64,000 bases of DNA from Corynebacterium aquilae DSM 44791. GTDB taxonomy: Bacteria; Actinomycetota; Actinomycetes; Mycobacteriales; Mycobacteriaceae. The notes under the pieces are model-generated. The model saw nothing but the letters and a program-made list of their open reading frames with translations. It was not told the origin of the DNA and searched no databases. How positions within the stretch are numbered: position 1 is the stretch's first letter; each line of letters opens with the position of its first letter. A program made the position numbers and the translations under genes. The stretch spans positions 1,759,992 through 1,823,991 of the forward strand of contig NZ_CP009245.1 in the NCBI RefSeq assembly GCF_001941445.1, given 5' to 3'. This document shows positions 17,226 to 27,025 of this stretch, piece after piece.

Positions 17226-19541
17226 CTAGGAAATCGTGGAACGAGACTCAGTGAGCCATGCGATGGGAAGACGTGTGAGGAACAATCCCTGGGTTTCACG
17301 TTCCCACAGCAAAGCGATGTCACCGTCGGGCAGTTGTGCCATGCACTGGTAGACGTAGTGGCGAGGATTGAAGACCTTATTGTGTGGCCAGGTCTTTCCA
17401 TCGTCGAAACTCAGACGGAGGACTCCACAACCGCGAAACGGCAACATGCGACTGGCGTTCGCAAAAACAATCGCAGAATCAACGCCCCGCTTCTGAGCTG
17501 TGACGGGATCTAGAGTGATACGAATGCAGTTCGGCTGGGAAAAAATCTCGGTGAGCTGCTCGACATAGTCGACTGGGCCCCAGGTTTCTCCATGATCTTG
17601 GCTGACAGAGTGCGCCACCCTGCCGGACGGGTGCTGGTTGCGCATATACACATGCACCGACCCGTCGGAACCTTCAACCAACGCAGATTCGTGGAGGCTT
17701 CCACGGTCGTCGGTGAGATTGCGGGAGTGGATCTTCTCGCCAAACAACTCACGATTGTCGTTCGGGGATTCTCCCAGGTGCCAGGTTTTTCCACCATCGT
17801 CGGTGTAGATCACCGCACATGAGAAAGTGATGCCTTCCTCATGGTTGTAATAAACCGGGATGAGAATTCGGCCATTTGCCAACTGAATACCGTTTCCCGG
17901 GGATGTTCCGAAAAAGCGCATCCAATCGGCTTTCACCTGTGATGTGATGTCGATTGGATCGGACCAAGTCGCGCCATCGTCATCGCTGTAGATCATCTGG
18001 AGGTAGGAAGTTCGGGCAGTGAACAGCGATTCGTTCTTGTCGACCCCATATGCCAGGTAAATGTTGCCTCGAGGCTTGCCATTTTCCGTGACATTGCCTT
18101 CTTGATCGACTTCGAAGTCCGTGGATTCTCCATCCTGGGTTTCCACGCGCCCGTCTGCCTGGCGAACATAATGGTTCCCTGCACGATCGTGAAGTTCCTG
18201 TAGACCATCAACGGTGTAACCGGTACCAACTGCACAGTTAGGCTGTCCAATTCCACCGGGGAAATGATCGATGAGAACCAGAACTCGTCCGGTCTGCTTG
18301 TCTTGTACGAGAACGGAGTCGATGACGGATGCACCGAGTCGACCTTCTCCGGGGTAGGTGATCAGTGTTTGAACGTCCTCGAAGGTCTTTCCACCATCAA
18401 GGCTCCGCCGTAGAACAAAGTTAATATCATTCGGCGAATCATTTGCAATGGAAACGCGTTGATCCGCACCGGCAAGAACTACCCCAGATTCCAACGTCAA
18501 CAGGCTAGGAATTCGATATGAGGCGCTTCCCTTGAGGCCAGTGTCAAAAAGAGTTTGGGTTTCCAATGGAGCAACACCGGCGAGACGCTTGACTTGGTGG
18601 TCGCTAAGTACGGTGCTGTAGATTGCCGCCGTTTGTGCCTCACCAAAAAGCCGCGATCCCTCAAGATTCATGCCGACGGTAACGCGACTGATGTCCCCGA
18701 TCTGATCAAAAAATGCAGCACCCGGGGCCTGGCCGATCTGGTAGCCGTCAACGTAGAGGACGAGGGCACCCCTTCCGGAGGTCAGGATCACATCGTGCCA
18801 GCCACCGTCATCAAAATGTCCTGCACCGAAGACGCTTGCAATCGGCTTTTCCTGGCTAACACCCTCGAAGACTGTGTACTGAATTCCGCCGGCGGTGAGT
18901 TCGAGTTCAAGACGGCCGTTGGAACCTTGGGCAGCAATAATGGTTCCGCCTTGGCCAACACCGCGGGCACGAATGCGTGCTCGTAGTGCACCACGAGTCA
19001 AGCCGCCACAGCGACGAGCATCACGCTGTGAGAGTTCTGCTGCAGCGAACTCAACGAATGGCTCTGGAGCTACTGCTTCTGCTACTTGGGCGTGGGAAGT
19101 CAGTGGCGAATTGTAGATAGTGAATTTACGAATATCGAAGATTCCGGCTGGGTCGATGGAGATATCTTCGACCTCAAGCTGTTCGGTCCACACGTCGAGG
19201 CTTGTAGTGAAGGCTTCGTACCCGTCAACAAAAACGTGCGTGCCGAAGTCGTCGACAGTGATCCCAAGCGTGTGAAGTGTTCCGTCGTCCAAGCCGAGAG
19301 TGTCTTCAGCGTCAATATGACGCACTTGGTCTTTCGTTTTGGTGAATCCGTCAAGTCGCCCACCGGAGATCTCGAGCGAAAATAGCCCCTCATCACCGGT
19401 CATTGTTAGCAGTTCGCCGTCGACAGTTGCAGCGAAAGTCAAGATCAAGGATCCCCGTGCAGTTCGTGCACCAGCTTCCAATTTGATGCTGGTGGGCACT
19501 GGAGATGACGCAGTGACTATCGCGTCGATTTTTTCTGACAT
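17226..19541 (-). CDS. Second sialidase without a visible signal peptide
   Basis: The predicted protein has 771 residues, with the same layout as the following nanH: a pair of LamG-like modules (about 17-320) and a sialidase domain (about 325-771). R343 (YRIP), D368, E618 (HES), R634 (MRN), an Arg near 703 and Tyr 729/731 (YVYQCM) complete the active site. Asp boxes lie at 380, 519, 580, 647 and 711. The N-terminus (MSEKIDAIVT) is acidic and lacks a hydrophobic helix, and GAGAGG precedes the ATG, so an upstream start with a signal is unlikely. It may act in the cytoplasm on imported sialosides, or leave by a non-classical route. It is first in its operon. Confidence 0.9.
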   Translation of the reverse strand: MSEKIDAIVTASSPVPTSIKLEAGARTARGSLILTFAATVDGELLTMTGDEGLFSLEISGGRLDGFTKTKDQVRHIDAEDTLGLDDGTLHTLGITVDDFGTHVFVDGYEAFTTSLDVWTEQLEVEDISIDPAGIFDIRKFTIYNSPLTSHAQVAEAVAPEPFVEFAAAELSQRDARRCGGLTRGALRARIRARGVGQGGTIIAAQGSNGRLELELTAGGIQYTVFEGVSQEKPIASVFGAGHFDDGGWHDVILTSGRGALVLYVDGYQIGQAPGAAFFDQIGDISRVTVGMNLEGSRLFGEAQTAAIYSTVLSDHQVKRLAGVAPLETQTLFDTGLKGSASYRIPSLLTLESGVVLAGADQRVSIANDSPNDINFVLRRSLDGGKTFEDVQTLITYPGEGRLGASVIDSVLVQDKQTGRVLVLIDHFPGGIGQPNCAVGTGYTVDGLQELHDRAGNHYVRQADGRVETQDGESTDFEVDQEGNVTENGKPRGNIYLAYGVDKNESLFTARTSYLQMIYSDDDGATWSDPIDITSQVKADWMRFFGTSPGNGIQLANGRILIPVYYNHEEGITFSCAVIYTDDGGKTWHLGESPNDNRELFGEKIHSRNLTDDRGSLHESALVEGSDGSVHVYMRNQHPSGRVAHSVSQDHGETWGPVDYVEQLTEIFSQPNCIRITLDPVTAQKRGVDSAIVFANASRMLPFRGCGVLRLSFDDGKTWPHNKVFNPRHYVYQCMAQLPDGDIALLWERETQGLFLTRLPIAWLTESRSTIS

Positions 19542-19607
19542 GTCTACCTCTCTAGGTTTCCGAGTTTCTCGGCGCAGTCCTTCAGTGCCGGAGCCAAAAA
19601 GCTAAAG

Positions 19608-19628
19608 GACTGATGTCTGATGTCTTGA
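19608..19628. promoter_or_regulatory. Probable NanR operator upstream of the sialidase-nanT operon
   Basis: On the minus strand it reads GACATCAGACATCAGTC, matching the left two thirds of the nanA operator (ACATCAGACATC), followed by a diverged right arm. It lies about 70 bp upstream of the ATG and just downstream of a TTAAGT box (19635-19640), a position suited to repression. Confidence 0.65.
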
Positions 19629-20202
19629 AGCCAACTTAACCCTTCTACATATGCTGCGCAACACAACACAAAGCCACAAGAGTTTCAGGTCACAGTAGCA
19701 AACATTTGCAATAAAAGTTTCCCCATAGCACCAGGTCAAAGCAGTTTTTCAAAAGGTGCCCAACTCGAAAAAGTCCCAAGCATCCCAAAAGCTACCCCCA
19801 CCACTACCCCCCAAAACGACCCCAAAGCGTCAAAAAACATCTGAATTGAAGCATATTGCCCACATACGGAATCAGACGACCGGGCGTCAGCCTGAAAAAT
19901 TTTTCACCACGAATCAAAAACAAACAGGCATATTTCAAAACAAAAACAGGTATATGCAGGTTCAATTGAGCTGGAAGACAACCAGATTCAGGCTTACACT
20001 GCTGCGTTATCTAGCAAAATAAATCAACATGCCACGCGATCCGATGCAATCCTCCCCCGCTCGAACTCAGCAGGTTAATTGCCCCCATTGCTCTGATTAA
20101 TCACCAACTCGCAGGCCAGGCCCCCTCGAAAATCTGCCCGATTCAACCTATAGAGTCGCTCACACACGACTCCACAGCCCCAGGTAGGCCCTGACACGAC
20201 TA

Positions 20203-20236
20203 ACGCCCCGGCAATCACACAGATCAACCGGGGCGT
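20203..20236 (-). terminator. Stem-loop downstream of proS
   Basis: A perfect 9-bp GC-rich inverted repeat (ACGCCCCGG at 20203-20211, CCGGGGCGT at 20228-20236) lies 20 bp after the proS stop. The following T-run is weak. Confidence 0.7.
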
Positions 20237-20256
20237 AAAGCCTTCACAGGGTGTTT

Positions 20257-22011
20257 CTACACAGCCAGGCGGGACACGATTGCCTCAACTGCGGAAGCAG
20301 CCTCGATTTCTTCAGTCTCAGCGCCGCGAACACGCAGCTCCATCTTTCCGTCAGCGAAGCTACGGCCCAAGATTGCAACCAAGGGCATGCCCAGCAGTTC
20401 AGCGTCCTTAAACTTCACGCCGGGGCTGACCTTCGGGCGATCGTCGAGCAGCACCTCAACGCCACGGGCGTCGAGCTGTTCAGCCAACTTTTCAGCGGCG
20501 TCAATGGCGGCCTGATCCTTGTTCGCGCACACCACATGGACCTGGTACGGGGCCACCGCAACGGGCCAGTTCAGTCCCTTTTCGTCGAGACGCTGCTCGG
20601 CGAGAACGGCCACCAGTCGAGAAACACCAATGCCGTAGGAGCCCATGGTCGGAACGGAGCGCTTGCCGTTTTCGTCCAGGAACTGCACGTCGAAAGCTTC
20701 GGTGTATTTGCGACCGAGCTGGAAGATGTGGCCGATTTCGATGCCTCGCTCCAGGGTCAGGGTGCCCTGCCCTTCCGGTGCGGGATCTCCCTCGCGAACC
20801 TCAGCGGCTTCGATGAATCCGTCCGGGGTGAAATCGCGACCGCACACCAGGTTCACCACGTGGGTTTCCGGGGCGTCGCCACCAGCAATCCAGCTGGTTC
20901 CCTTGACAATGCGGGGGTCGGCGTACACCTTGACCTCGTTGGCGGCCAGTGCGCGCGGGCCAACGTATCCCTTGGTCAAAAAGTCGCTGGTGGCGAAGTC
21001 CTTGTCGGAGGCCATCTCCACGGCGGCGGGCTCCAGCGAGGCCTCCAGGCGCTTGAAATCAACCTCACGGTCACCCGGAACGAGAATGCCGGCGAGTTCC
21101 GGTTCCTGGCCGGGCTCGGTAATTTTGACCACCACGCACTTCAAGGTGTCGGCTGCCGTCACCTCGTGCCCATCCATGGTGATACCGGTGGCATTGGCCC
21201 AATCCACCAGCGCCGCAATGGTTTCAGCGTTCGGCGAGTGGTGCTCTTCAGCTGCGGGCAGACCATCGATCTCGCGTTCCACACCGGGCTGGGTGACCAC
21301 GGCTTCCACGTTGGCCGCGTAGTCGCCACCGGTGGCGGACACGAAGGTGTCTTCACCGTTGGGGCTGATCGCCAGGAATTCCTCCGACGCGGAGCCACCC
21401 ATAGCGCCCGAGGTGGCGGCACAGATGGCGTACTTGACTCCCAGGCGATCGAAGACGTTCTGGTACGCCTGGCGGTGCAAGGCATAGGCCTCATCCAGAC
21501 CGGCGTCGTCCATGTTGAAGGAGTAGGAGTCCTTCATCACGAATTCACGGCCACGCAGGATACCTGCACGGGGGCGTTCCTCATCGCGGTATTTCGTCTG
21601 GATCTGGTACAGGATGGCCGGCAGATCCTTGTAGGAGGAGTACATGTCCTTGACCAGGGTGGTGAACATTTCCTCGTGGGTGGGGCCGAGCAGGTAGTCG
21701 GCGTCCTTGCGGTCTTTCAGACGGAACAAGGCGTCGCCATACTCGGTCCATCGGCCGGTGACCTCGTAGGGTTCTTTCGGCAGCAGCGCGGGCAGGGAAA
21801 TCTCCTGGCCACCGATGGCGTTCATTTCCTCACGAACAATGTCCTCAATCTTTCGCAGCACCCGCAGGCCGAGCGGCAGCCAGGAGTACACGCCGGGCGC
21901 GACGCGGCGGATGTAGCCGGCACGGACGAGGAGTTTGTGGCTAGGAACTTCGGCATCGGCGGGGTCTTCGCGCAGGGTGCGCAGGAAGAGTGTGGACATG
22001 CGTGTAATCAT
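20257..22011 (-). CDS. proS: Prolyl-tRNA synthetase, bacterial type
   Basis: The predicted protein has 584 residues, the full length of the bacterial ProS with an inserted editing (YbaK-like) domain between class II motifs 2 and 3. It charges tRNA-Pro. Visible features are the N-terminal [27 protein letters not shown], motif 2 [16 protein letters not shown], and motif 3 with [10 protein letters not shown]. The HxxxH/TGG-type editing residues lie in the central 220-380 segment. The ATG is preceded by TAGAAT about 11 nt upstream, so the mRNA may have almost no leader. It is divergent from yaaA. Confidence 0.97.
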   Translation of the reverse strand: MITRMSTLFLRTLREDPADAEVPSHKLLVRAGYIRRVAPGVYSWLPLGLRVLRKIEDIVREEMNAIGGQEISLPALLPKEPYEVTGRWTEYGDALFRLKDRKDADYLLGPTHEEMFTTLVKDMYSSYKDLPAILYQIQTKYRDEERPRAGILRGREFVMKDSYSFNMDDAGLDEAYALHRQAYQNVFDRLGVKYAICAATSGAMGGSASEEFLAISPNGEDTFVSATGGDYAANVEAVVTQPGVEREIDGLPAAEEHHSPNAETIAALVDWANATGITMDGHEVTAADTLKCVVVKITEPGQEPELAGILVPGDREVDFKRLEASLEPAAVEMASDKDFATSDFLTKGYVGPRALAANEVKVYADPRIVKGTSWIAGGDAPETHVVNLVCGRDFTPDGFIEAAEVREGDPAPEGQGTLTLERGIEIGHIFQLGRKYTEAFDVQFLDENGKRSVPTMGSYGIGVSRLVAVLAEQRLDEKGLNWPVAVAPYQVHVVCANKDQAAIDAAEKLAEQLDARGVEVLLDDRPKVSPGVKFKDAELLGMPLVAILGRSFADGKMELRVRGAETEEIEAASAVEAIVSRLAV

Positions 22012-22089
22012 GGGGGTTGATTCTACCTGTCGGGGCGCCGGTGGTGTGTACTGCTCCCCCGGTTGTGGCGGTGTTCTATGGTGGGGTGC

Positions 22090-22854
22090 ATGTTGATTGT
22101 GCTTGCTCCGTCTGAAACAAAGGCTGCTGGTGGTTCCGGCGCGCCGGTGGTTTTTGATGATCGTTGTGTGTTGTCTTTTCCTGAATTAAACGAGCGCCGC
22201 CATGCGATCGCTAAGGATTTGGTGGCTTTGTGCGCCGGGGACGTGGAAGCGGCGGCGCAGGCGTTGAAGGTGGGGCCGGCGAAATTCGGGGATGTGGAGG
22301 CAACCGCAGAGCTGCTGTCGGCACCGACGATGCCGGCGATTGAGCGCTACACGGGTGTGCAATACGACGCGTTGGACGCGGGAAGTTTGACTCAGGATCA
22401 ACGCCAGTGTTTGGCGGTTGGTTCAGCGCTATTTGGCCTGGTGCGCGCCAATGATCCGATTCCCTTTTATCGCCTCTCCGGGGGTTCCAAGGTGCCAAGC
22501 GCCGACGGTTCGGTGCCGACGATGAAGGCACGGTGGGGTACCGCCATCACGGATGTTTTGTCGGCGGTCGCAGCCGATGAGCTTCTGGTCGACCTGCGCA
22601 GTGGCACCTACCAGCAGTTGGGAAAGGTCAAAGACGCAGTCACGGTGCGGGTGGAGTCGGAGTTTCCCGACGGCACCCGGAAAGTAGTCTCGCACTTCAA
22701 CAAGCACTACAAGGGTCTGTTGGCGCGCGAGTTGGCACTATCCGGGGTGCAGTGTGCCTCGATGGATGAGGTGGCAGAGGTAGCTGCTGCAGCGGGGATG
22801 CGAGTGGAAGTGTCCTCGGGCAGCGAGTTGACGCTGGTGGTCCCGGCGTCATAG
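22090..22854 (+). CDS. yaaA: YaaA/DUF328 family peroxide-stress protein
   Basis: The predicted protein has 254 residues from the ATG at 22090 ([11 protein letters not shown]); an upstream in-frame ATG at 22063 lacks the family start. YaaA proteins are linked to protection against hydrogen peroxide by limiting intracellular iron, and they bind DNA. Family marks are LAPSETK at the start, [20 protein letters not shown] in place of YRLKM-type sequence, WG near 160, and the C-terminal [19 protein letters not shown]. It is divergent from proS, with 78 bp between the two starts. No OxyR-like site was recognised. Confidence 0.88.
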   Translation: MLIVLAPSETKAAGGSGAPVVFDDRCVLSFPELNERRHAIAKDLVALCAGDVEAAAQALKVGPAKFGDVEATAELLSAPTMPAIERYTGVQYDALDAGSLTQDQRQCLAVGSALFGLVRANDPIPFYRLSGGSKVPSADGSVPTMKARWGTAITDVLSAVAADELLVDLRSGTYQQLGKVKDAVTVRVESEFPDGTRKVVSHFNKHYKGLLARELALSGVQCASMDEVAEVAAAAGMRVEVSSGSELTLVVPAS

Positions 22855-22887
22855 CTGTCAGTTTTTTCGGGAGTTCTTTTAGCGTGC

Positions 22888-22931
22888 AAAACCACGGGCC
22901 CCGAAGCTTCGCTTTAGGAGCCTGTGGTTTT
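22888..22931. terminator. Bidirectional terminator between yaaA and the MFS gene
   Basis: AAAACCACGGGC (22888-22899) pairs with GCCTGTGGTTTT (22920-22931) with one G:U. A-rich and T-rich ends make it functional in both directions. Confidence 0.75.
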
Positions 22932-22939
22932 GGTGGGTT

Positions 22940-24403
22940 TTATCCGCGTTGAGCGGCAGCTTCCGCACGCTTTCCTTCGGCGATGTCGACGGGGGTGAAA
23001 GTGATACGCCACAGGGCGATCATCACGATGGCCAGCGCGAGAGCAGCGCAGAGCAACAGGCTGGTGGTGTAGCCCTGCCCCAATGCCGCCTGCTGGGCTA
23101 CGGTCAGGTGCTCACGGTCGAGCAAGGCAGTGGAGGTGCCAAGGATATTGCTAGTAGTGGCTTCCGCGACGGCGGTCACCGCAGCAAGCCCTAAGGGCCC
23201 ACCGAGGGTTTGGCAAACCAAGGAGGTGGCGGTCAATGGGCCGACATCGGCCGGCTTAACACCAGCAACCACAGAAAGTGTCAGGGGAATAAGGACGATG
23301 CCAACACCAATGCCAATGACAAGAATGGGCAAAAGAAGATCCGGCCAATAGGTGGTGTGTTCGGTAAGAGTGGAACCGAACACGAAACCGCCGGCGAGAA
23401 TAACTCCACCAATCGCAACGATGTAGCGGGGGCTGAGAATCTCCGCAGCTTTGCTGGCAATCGCACTTCCGGTGCCAAGGGCGAAAGCAAAAGGAATGAA
23501 AGCGAGGCCAGCTTTCAGCGGGCCATAGCCGAGAACCTCTTGTACAAATAAAGCGACTTGGACGGTCATAGCCATCAGCAGCGCCCCGGCGAGAAGCAGA
23601 CAGATAAAAACCGCGGCGCGGGAACGGCTGGAGAACATACCAAGCGGCAGCACCGGGTTGGTAGCCCTTTTCTGCGAGGTAAAGAACATCACCAACAACA
23701 CCACGCCCGCAATAAGCGAAGCAATCACCGCAAGCGTGAGCCCGCCGCCACCTTCGGCAAGACCAAAAACCAAAAGCGTGGAGGCGCCGGTGGCAAGCAC
23801 CGCACCACGCACATCCAGCGCCATTTTTTCAGTCTCTTCAGCAGCCTGAAGTACACGTGCTCCAACGAGGACAATCAGTGCACCAATCGGAACGTTGATA
23901 AGAAAAATCCACCGCCAGCTAGCTTCAGTCAATGCACCACCGATCACAAGCCCGAGCACGCTGCCCAGTCCAGTCATCATGGCGAAAACGCTAAAAGCCT
24001 GGTTGCGAGGCTTACCGGGAGCGAAAGTCACCACAATTAAAGCCATGGCAGTGGGACTAGCGATAGCCGCCCCAATGCCCTGAACGACACGGGCTGCCAG
24101 CAGCACCGCCGGGGTGGTAGCTAAACCACACGCCAAAGAGGCGAAAGTAAACAGCGCAACCCCAGTGAGAAAGACTTTCTTACGGCCAAACACATCACCA
24201 ATGCGCCCGCCCAACAACAACAGACCACCGTAGGCCAGCGCATAGGCCGTAACCACCCAGCTACGCAACCCATCGCTCAACCCCAATTCGACCTGGATGC
24301 GAGCCAGAGCAAGATTGACGACAGTGCCATCCAACACCACCATCAATTGGAGCGCCGACAACACCGCCAAAGGCCAGCCAAGTGCGCTGCGTGGTGAACT
24401 CAT
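22940..24403 (-). CDS. MFS drug exporter, DHA2 (14-TMS) family
   Basis: The predicted protein has 487 residues with about 14 membrane segments. DHA2 marks are MVVLDGTVVNLAL in the first helix, the GRIGDVFGRKKV loop (motif A), ARVVQGIGAA, and WRWIFLINVPIG after helix 6. Such proteins export drugs or cations with proton antiport. Its ATG overlaps the cobA stop by 4 bp (ATGA), so the two genes are co-transcribed. Mycobacterium has the DHA2 exporter efpA at the equivalent place as I recall, so this could be its counterpart; substrate is unknown. Confidence 0.87.
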   Translation of the reverse strand: MSSPRSALGWPLAVLSALQLMVVLDGTVVNLALARIQVELGLSDGLRSWVVTAYALAYGGLLLLGGRIGDVFGRKKVFLTGVALFTFASLACGLATTPAVLLAARVVQGIGAAIASPTAMALIVVTFAPGKPRNQAFSVFAMMTGLGSVLGLVIGGALTEASWRWIFLINVPIGALIVLVGARVLQAAEETEKMALDVRGAVLATGASTLLVFGLAEGGGGLTLAVIASLIAGVVLLVMFFTSQKRATNPVLPLGMFSSRSRAAVFICLLLAGALLMAMTVQVALFVQEVLGYGPLKAGLAFIPFAFALGTGSAIASKAAEILSPRYIVAIGGVILAGGFVFGSTLTEHTTYWPDLLLPILVIGIGVGIVLIPLTLSVVAGVKPADVGPLTATSLVCQTLGGPLGLAAVTAVAEATTSNILGTSTALLDREHLTVAQQAALGQGYTTSLLLCAALALAIVMIALWRITFTPVDIAEGKRAEAAAQRG

Positions 24404-25173
24404 AGGCCAGCAACCTCACCGATAACGATCACAGCAGGCGGGGCAATGCTCTCCCGCACCAAAGTCTCCCCAAGAGTTCCCAGGGTGCACCTCACCGCCT
24501 TCTCAGCGGCAGTAGAACCCTCCTGCACCACAGCCGCCGGGGTATCAGCAGCTTTACCGGCATCCAGCAAAGCCTCTGCAATAGCAGGACCATTTTTCAC
24601 CCCCATGATGATGGAGATCGTGCCACCAGTACGCGCGAGCGCATCAAAATCCGTCAGCGACTTCGGATGCCCCGGAGGCACGTGCCCACTGACCACAGTA
24701 AAGCTATGCACCACTCCCCTTTGGGTAATCGGCACCCCAGCCAACGCCGGCACCGAAATAGCGCTAGTCACCCCAGGCACCACCTCACAATCAATGCCTG
24801 CCTCCGCGCACGCCCTCAACTCCTCAAAACCCCGGCCAAACACATACGGGTCGCCACCTTTAAGCCGAGCAACCTTCTTCCCGGCGCGCGCAAAATCGAT
24901 GAGATACTGATTGATTTTTTCCTGCGCCACCTGCTTGCCATAAGGCAACTTCGACGCGTCAATAACCTCCACCCCACGCAGATCAACCAGCTTGTCGAGC
25001 TCCGCGGTGGGGCCCAGGTGGTCAGCCACGATGACATCTGCTGCCTGCAGCCGCATCAATCCGCGCACCGTGATCAGATCCCACGCGCCGGGGCCGCCAC
25101 CAATGAGGCTGACTGGGGGGTTTTCATCCGGCCAGCGGGCGGGGGCTGCGGTACTGATCAGTGGCTTACTCAT
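24400..25173 (-). CDS. cobA: Uroporphyrinogen-III C-methyltransferase
   Basis: The predicted protein has 257 residues from the ATG at 25173 (MSKPLIS), since the longer frame to 25323 is Pro/Ser-rich and unlike the family. It methylates uroporphyrinogen III twice with SAM to precorrin-2, for sirohaem and cobalamin. Motifs are VSLIGGGPGAWDLITVRG, ADVIVADHL, VARLKGGDPYVFGRG, and VVPGVTSAISVPA. It is a stand-alone methyltransferase (SUMT) without the CysG oxidase/chelatase half. The Mycobacterium gene at this place is a CysG-like protein, so dehydrogenase/ferrochelatase must be encoded elsewhere if needed. Confidence 0.93.
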   Translation of the reverse strand: MSKPLISTAAPARWPDENPPVSLIGGGPGAWDLITVRGLMRLQAADVIVADHLGPTAELDKLVDLRGVEVIDASKLPYGKQVAQEKINQYLIDFARAGKKVARLKGGDPYVFGRGFEELRACAEAGIDCEVVPGVTSAISVPALAGVPITQRGVVHSFTVVSGHVPPGHPKSLTDFDALARTGGTISIIMGVKNGPAIAEALLDAGKAADTPAAVVQEGSTAAEKAVRCTLGTLGETLVRESIAPPAVIVIGEVAGL

Positions 25174-26032
25174 AACGCCAAAGTCTAGTCCGCCGGGCGG
25201 GAACCTTCCGAATGTGGTTTTTGGGTTTTGGTTGGTCGCTGTGGTCTGAGCAGGGCGGTCGAAGATACCGCTAGCGTTGCTGGTCAATAGCGACGGTGGC
25301 GATGGGGATGGTGGCGGTGGCAACCAAAGTTGGATTAGACCCCGGGGGTTTCGACCGGCAGAAAACCAGGACTTGCTTGGGTGCTTGTCTACTCAGAAAT
25401 CTCCTCACGCTGGACGGTATTTATGCTGCTCTTAGGGCGGTTCGTTGGCGGCGCGTGGGTTTTCGTCAAGAGGTCTGCGCAACTTTTCCCGGTCCGGTTT
25501 TTCTGCCCCGCGGTGGCTATTCGGTGGCCGGGTTGGGTGGGGTGGTGGGAGGGTTTTAGCCACTTGTCTGGTGTGGCCTCCACCGAGTGTCGCGCGAAAC
25601 TTATCGAAAGTGGGAGGGAATCCCGCAAGCGAAGATGTGGGTTTTTTATGTCCGCTCGGGCGATGTCGGACATGGAGTTTTCGACAAGACTGTTGTTAGC
25701 GTCCTAGCACACCGCTATCGCACCCATCGCACCACGGCTTCCACAGCGTGCAGCCCAGCAATCTAAACCGTGCCGAGCAATCCCGACGCGGCGAGCCCGG
25801 CGCGACCCGAGCGTTGAGCCAAACGGAAGTGATGGTTCTGTCGAATTTGTGGCGCAGCCTGTGGTACTTGTGCCAGCTACGCTGCCTTTTGCTTGCGCGG
25901 GTCTCGGATCTTTGATGCCCCGGCGGGCGCCGGTTCGTTGTTTAAGACGATAATGGTTGGCAGTACTAAAAAATTCGCCGGTTTTTCTTCCCTTGTCGGC
26001 GTTGTTGTTTTTATCAGGAGCTTTACACCTCA
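25174..26032. other. Noncoding region between cobA and the ABC permease
   Basis: These 859 bp separate divergent genes. Several short frames exist on both strands, but none has a good ribosome site or a recognisable protein. I looked for a cobalamin riboswitch upstream of cobA and did not see the conserved B12-box arrangement. A decayed gene is possible but not demonstrable. Confidence 0.5.
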
Positions 26033-27025
26033 ATGTTTCTCGCGCTTCGCGACCTTAAGGCCGCCAAAGGGCGTTTCGCGCTCATCACTGTCACCGTTGG
26101 CATGATGGCGCTTCTCGTCAGTTTCCTTTCTGGCCTCACTGGAGGTCTGGTTCACCAAAATATTTCTTCCATTCAGACTGTGGGCGGCAAGATCGCCTAT
26201 GTTGGCGACGATGATTTGGATCGTTCTACTTTGACCGTGCCGTCGCGTTTGCTGGATTCTCAGCCGGCGACTGCTGTGGCGATTTCTCGTGGCAAGGTTG
26301 CTGGCGATGCTTTTGCCATTTTGGCTACTAAGGCCGGTAAGCAGGGGCCTGCGGCGGGTGATACTCCCCTGCCTGCTGAGGGGCATGCTGTGGTGAGTGA
26401 GGCTGCCGCTAAGACTCTCAATGTTTCTCCTGGCGATGAGATCACTATTAACAATAAGCAGCAGTTGAAGGTGGATGCTGTTTCCGGCGATGACTGGTAT
26501 GCCCACCAGCAGGTGATCTGGACTAATTTGCCGCCGGAGACTCCTGCCAGCTTCGTTGTTGCTGACGGCCCGGAGCTTGAGATTCAGGGTTTGACTGCCA
26601 TGAAGGTTGGCAAGCTGCCGAGCACTATTGCTTCGTATAAGGCGGAGTCGACGTCGCTGAACATGATCAATGTGATGCTGTTGGTGATTACGGCGTTGGT
26701 TACTGGCGCGTTCTTCACGGTGTGGACGATTCAGCGTAAGCCCGACATTGCCACGTTGAAGGCGCTGGGTGCGACCACTCCTTCTTTGGTGATTGATGCT
26801 TTGGGTCAGGCTGCCATTATTTTGGCGTTTGGCATTGGCGCTGGCTTGGCTATCACTCTGGCGGCTGCGGCCGGTATCGGTGATGCTATGCCGTTCGTCG
26901 TGTCCCCGTCCACCACTATTGTCCCCGCTGCTGGCATGTTTGCCTTGGGGCTTTTGGGTGCAGGTTTGTCGTTGACGTTCCTGCGTACCGCTTCCGCTCT
27001 GTCTGCCCTGGGAGGTAACCGATGA
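26033..27025 (+). CDS. FtsX/MacB-type ABC permease, HrtB-like
   Basis: The predicted protein has 330 residues. It has one N-terminal membrane helix (about 20-42), an extracytoplasmic domain (about 45-215) and three C-terminal helices, the four-helix MacB/FtsX arrangement. RKPDIATLKALGAT is the typical cytoplasmic coupling segment. The opening MFLALRDLKAAKGRFALI resembles corynebacterial HrtB, which exports haem to relieve toxicity. The stop overlaps the ATPase ATG by 4 bp. No ChrSA-type two-component system, the known regulator of hrtBA in corynebacteria, lies nearby. Haem export is plausible but not shown. Confidence 0.82.
   Translation: MFLALRDLKAAKGRFALITVTVGMMALLVSFLSGLTGGLVHQNISSIQTVGGKIAYVGDDDLDRSTLTVPSRLLDSQPATAVAISRGKVAGDAFAILATKAGKQGPAAGDTPLPAEGHAVVSEAAAKTLNVSPGDEITINNKQQLKVDAVSGDDWYAHQQVIWTNLPPETPASFVVADGPELEIQGLTAMKVGKLPSTIASYKAESTSLNMINVMLLVITALVTGAFFTVWTIQRKPDIATLKALGATTPSLVIDALGQAAIILAFGIGAGLAITLAAAAGIGDAMPFVVSPSTTIVPAAGMFALGLLGAGLSLTFLRTASALSALGGNR

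Larger units (their letters stand above)
19542..20256. other. AT-rich noncoding region upstream of the sialidase operon
   Basis: These 715 bp separate the sialidase operon from proS. The middle (about 19740-20040) is visibly richer in A/T than the rest of the window and contains A-runs. It holds the operator at 19608-19628, a possible extra half-site (AAACATCTGA near 19836-19845) and the proS terminator. Short open frames here have no recognisable features. Confidence 0.6.

Noticed and set aside
19756..20022. 88-codon plus-strand frame in the AT-rich spacer
   Set aside because: Low-complexity Lys/Pro/Thr/Gln content, no ribosome site.
20251..22020. A 589-codon plus-strand frame opposite proS
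   Set aside because: It mirrors proS over its whole length, and proS carries all class II synthetase motifs.
25389..25673. Minus-strand 94-codon frame as a transposase remnant or gene
   Set aside because: No recognisable transposase motif, no ribosome site, and Pro/Lys-rich composition.
25174..26032. Cobalamin riboswitch upstream of cobA
   Set aside because: GCCACTTG near 25558 recalls a B12 box, but the surrounding conserved segments are absent.
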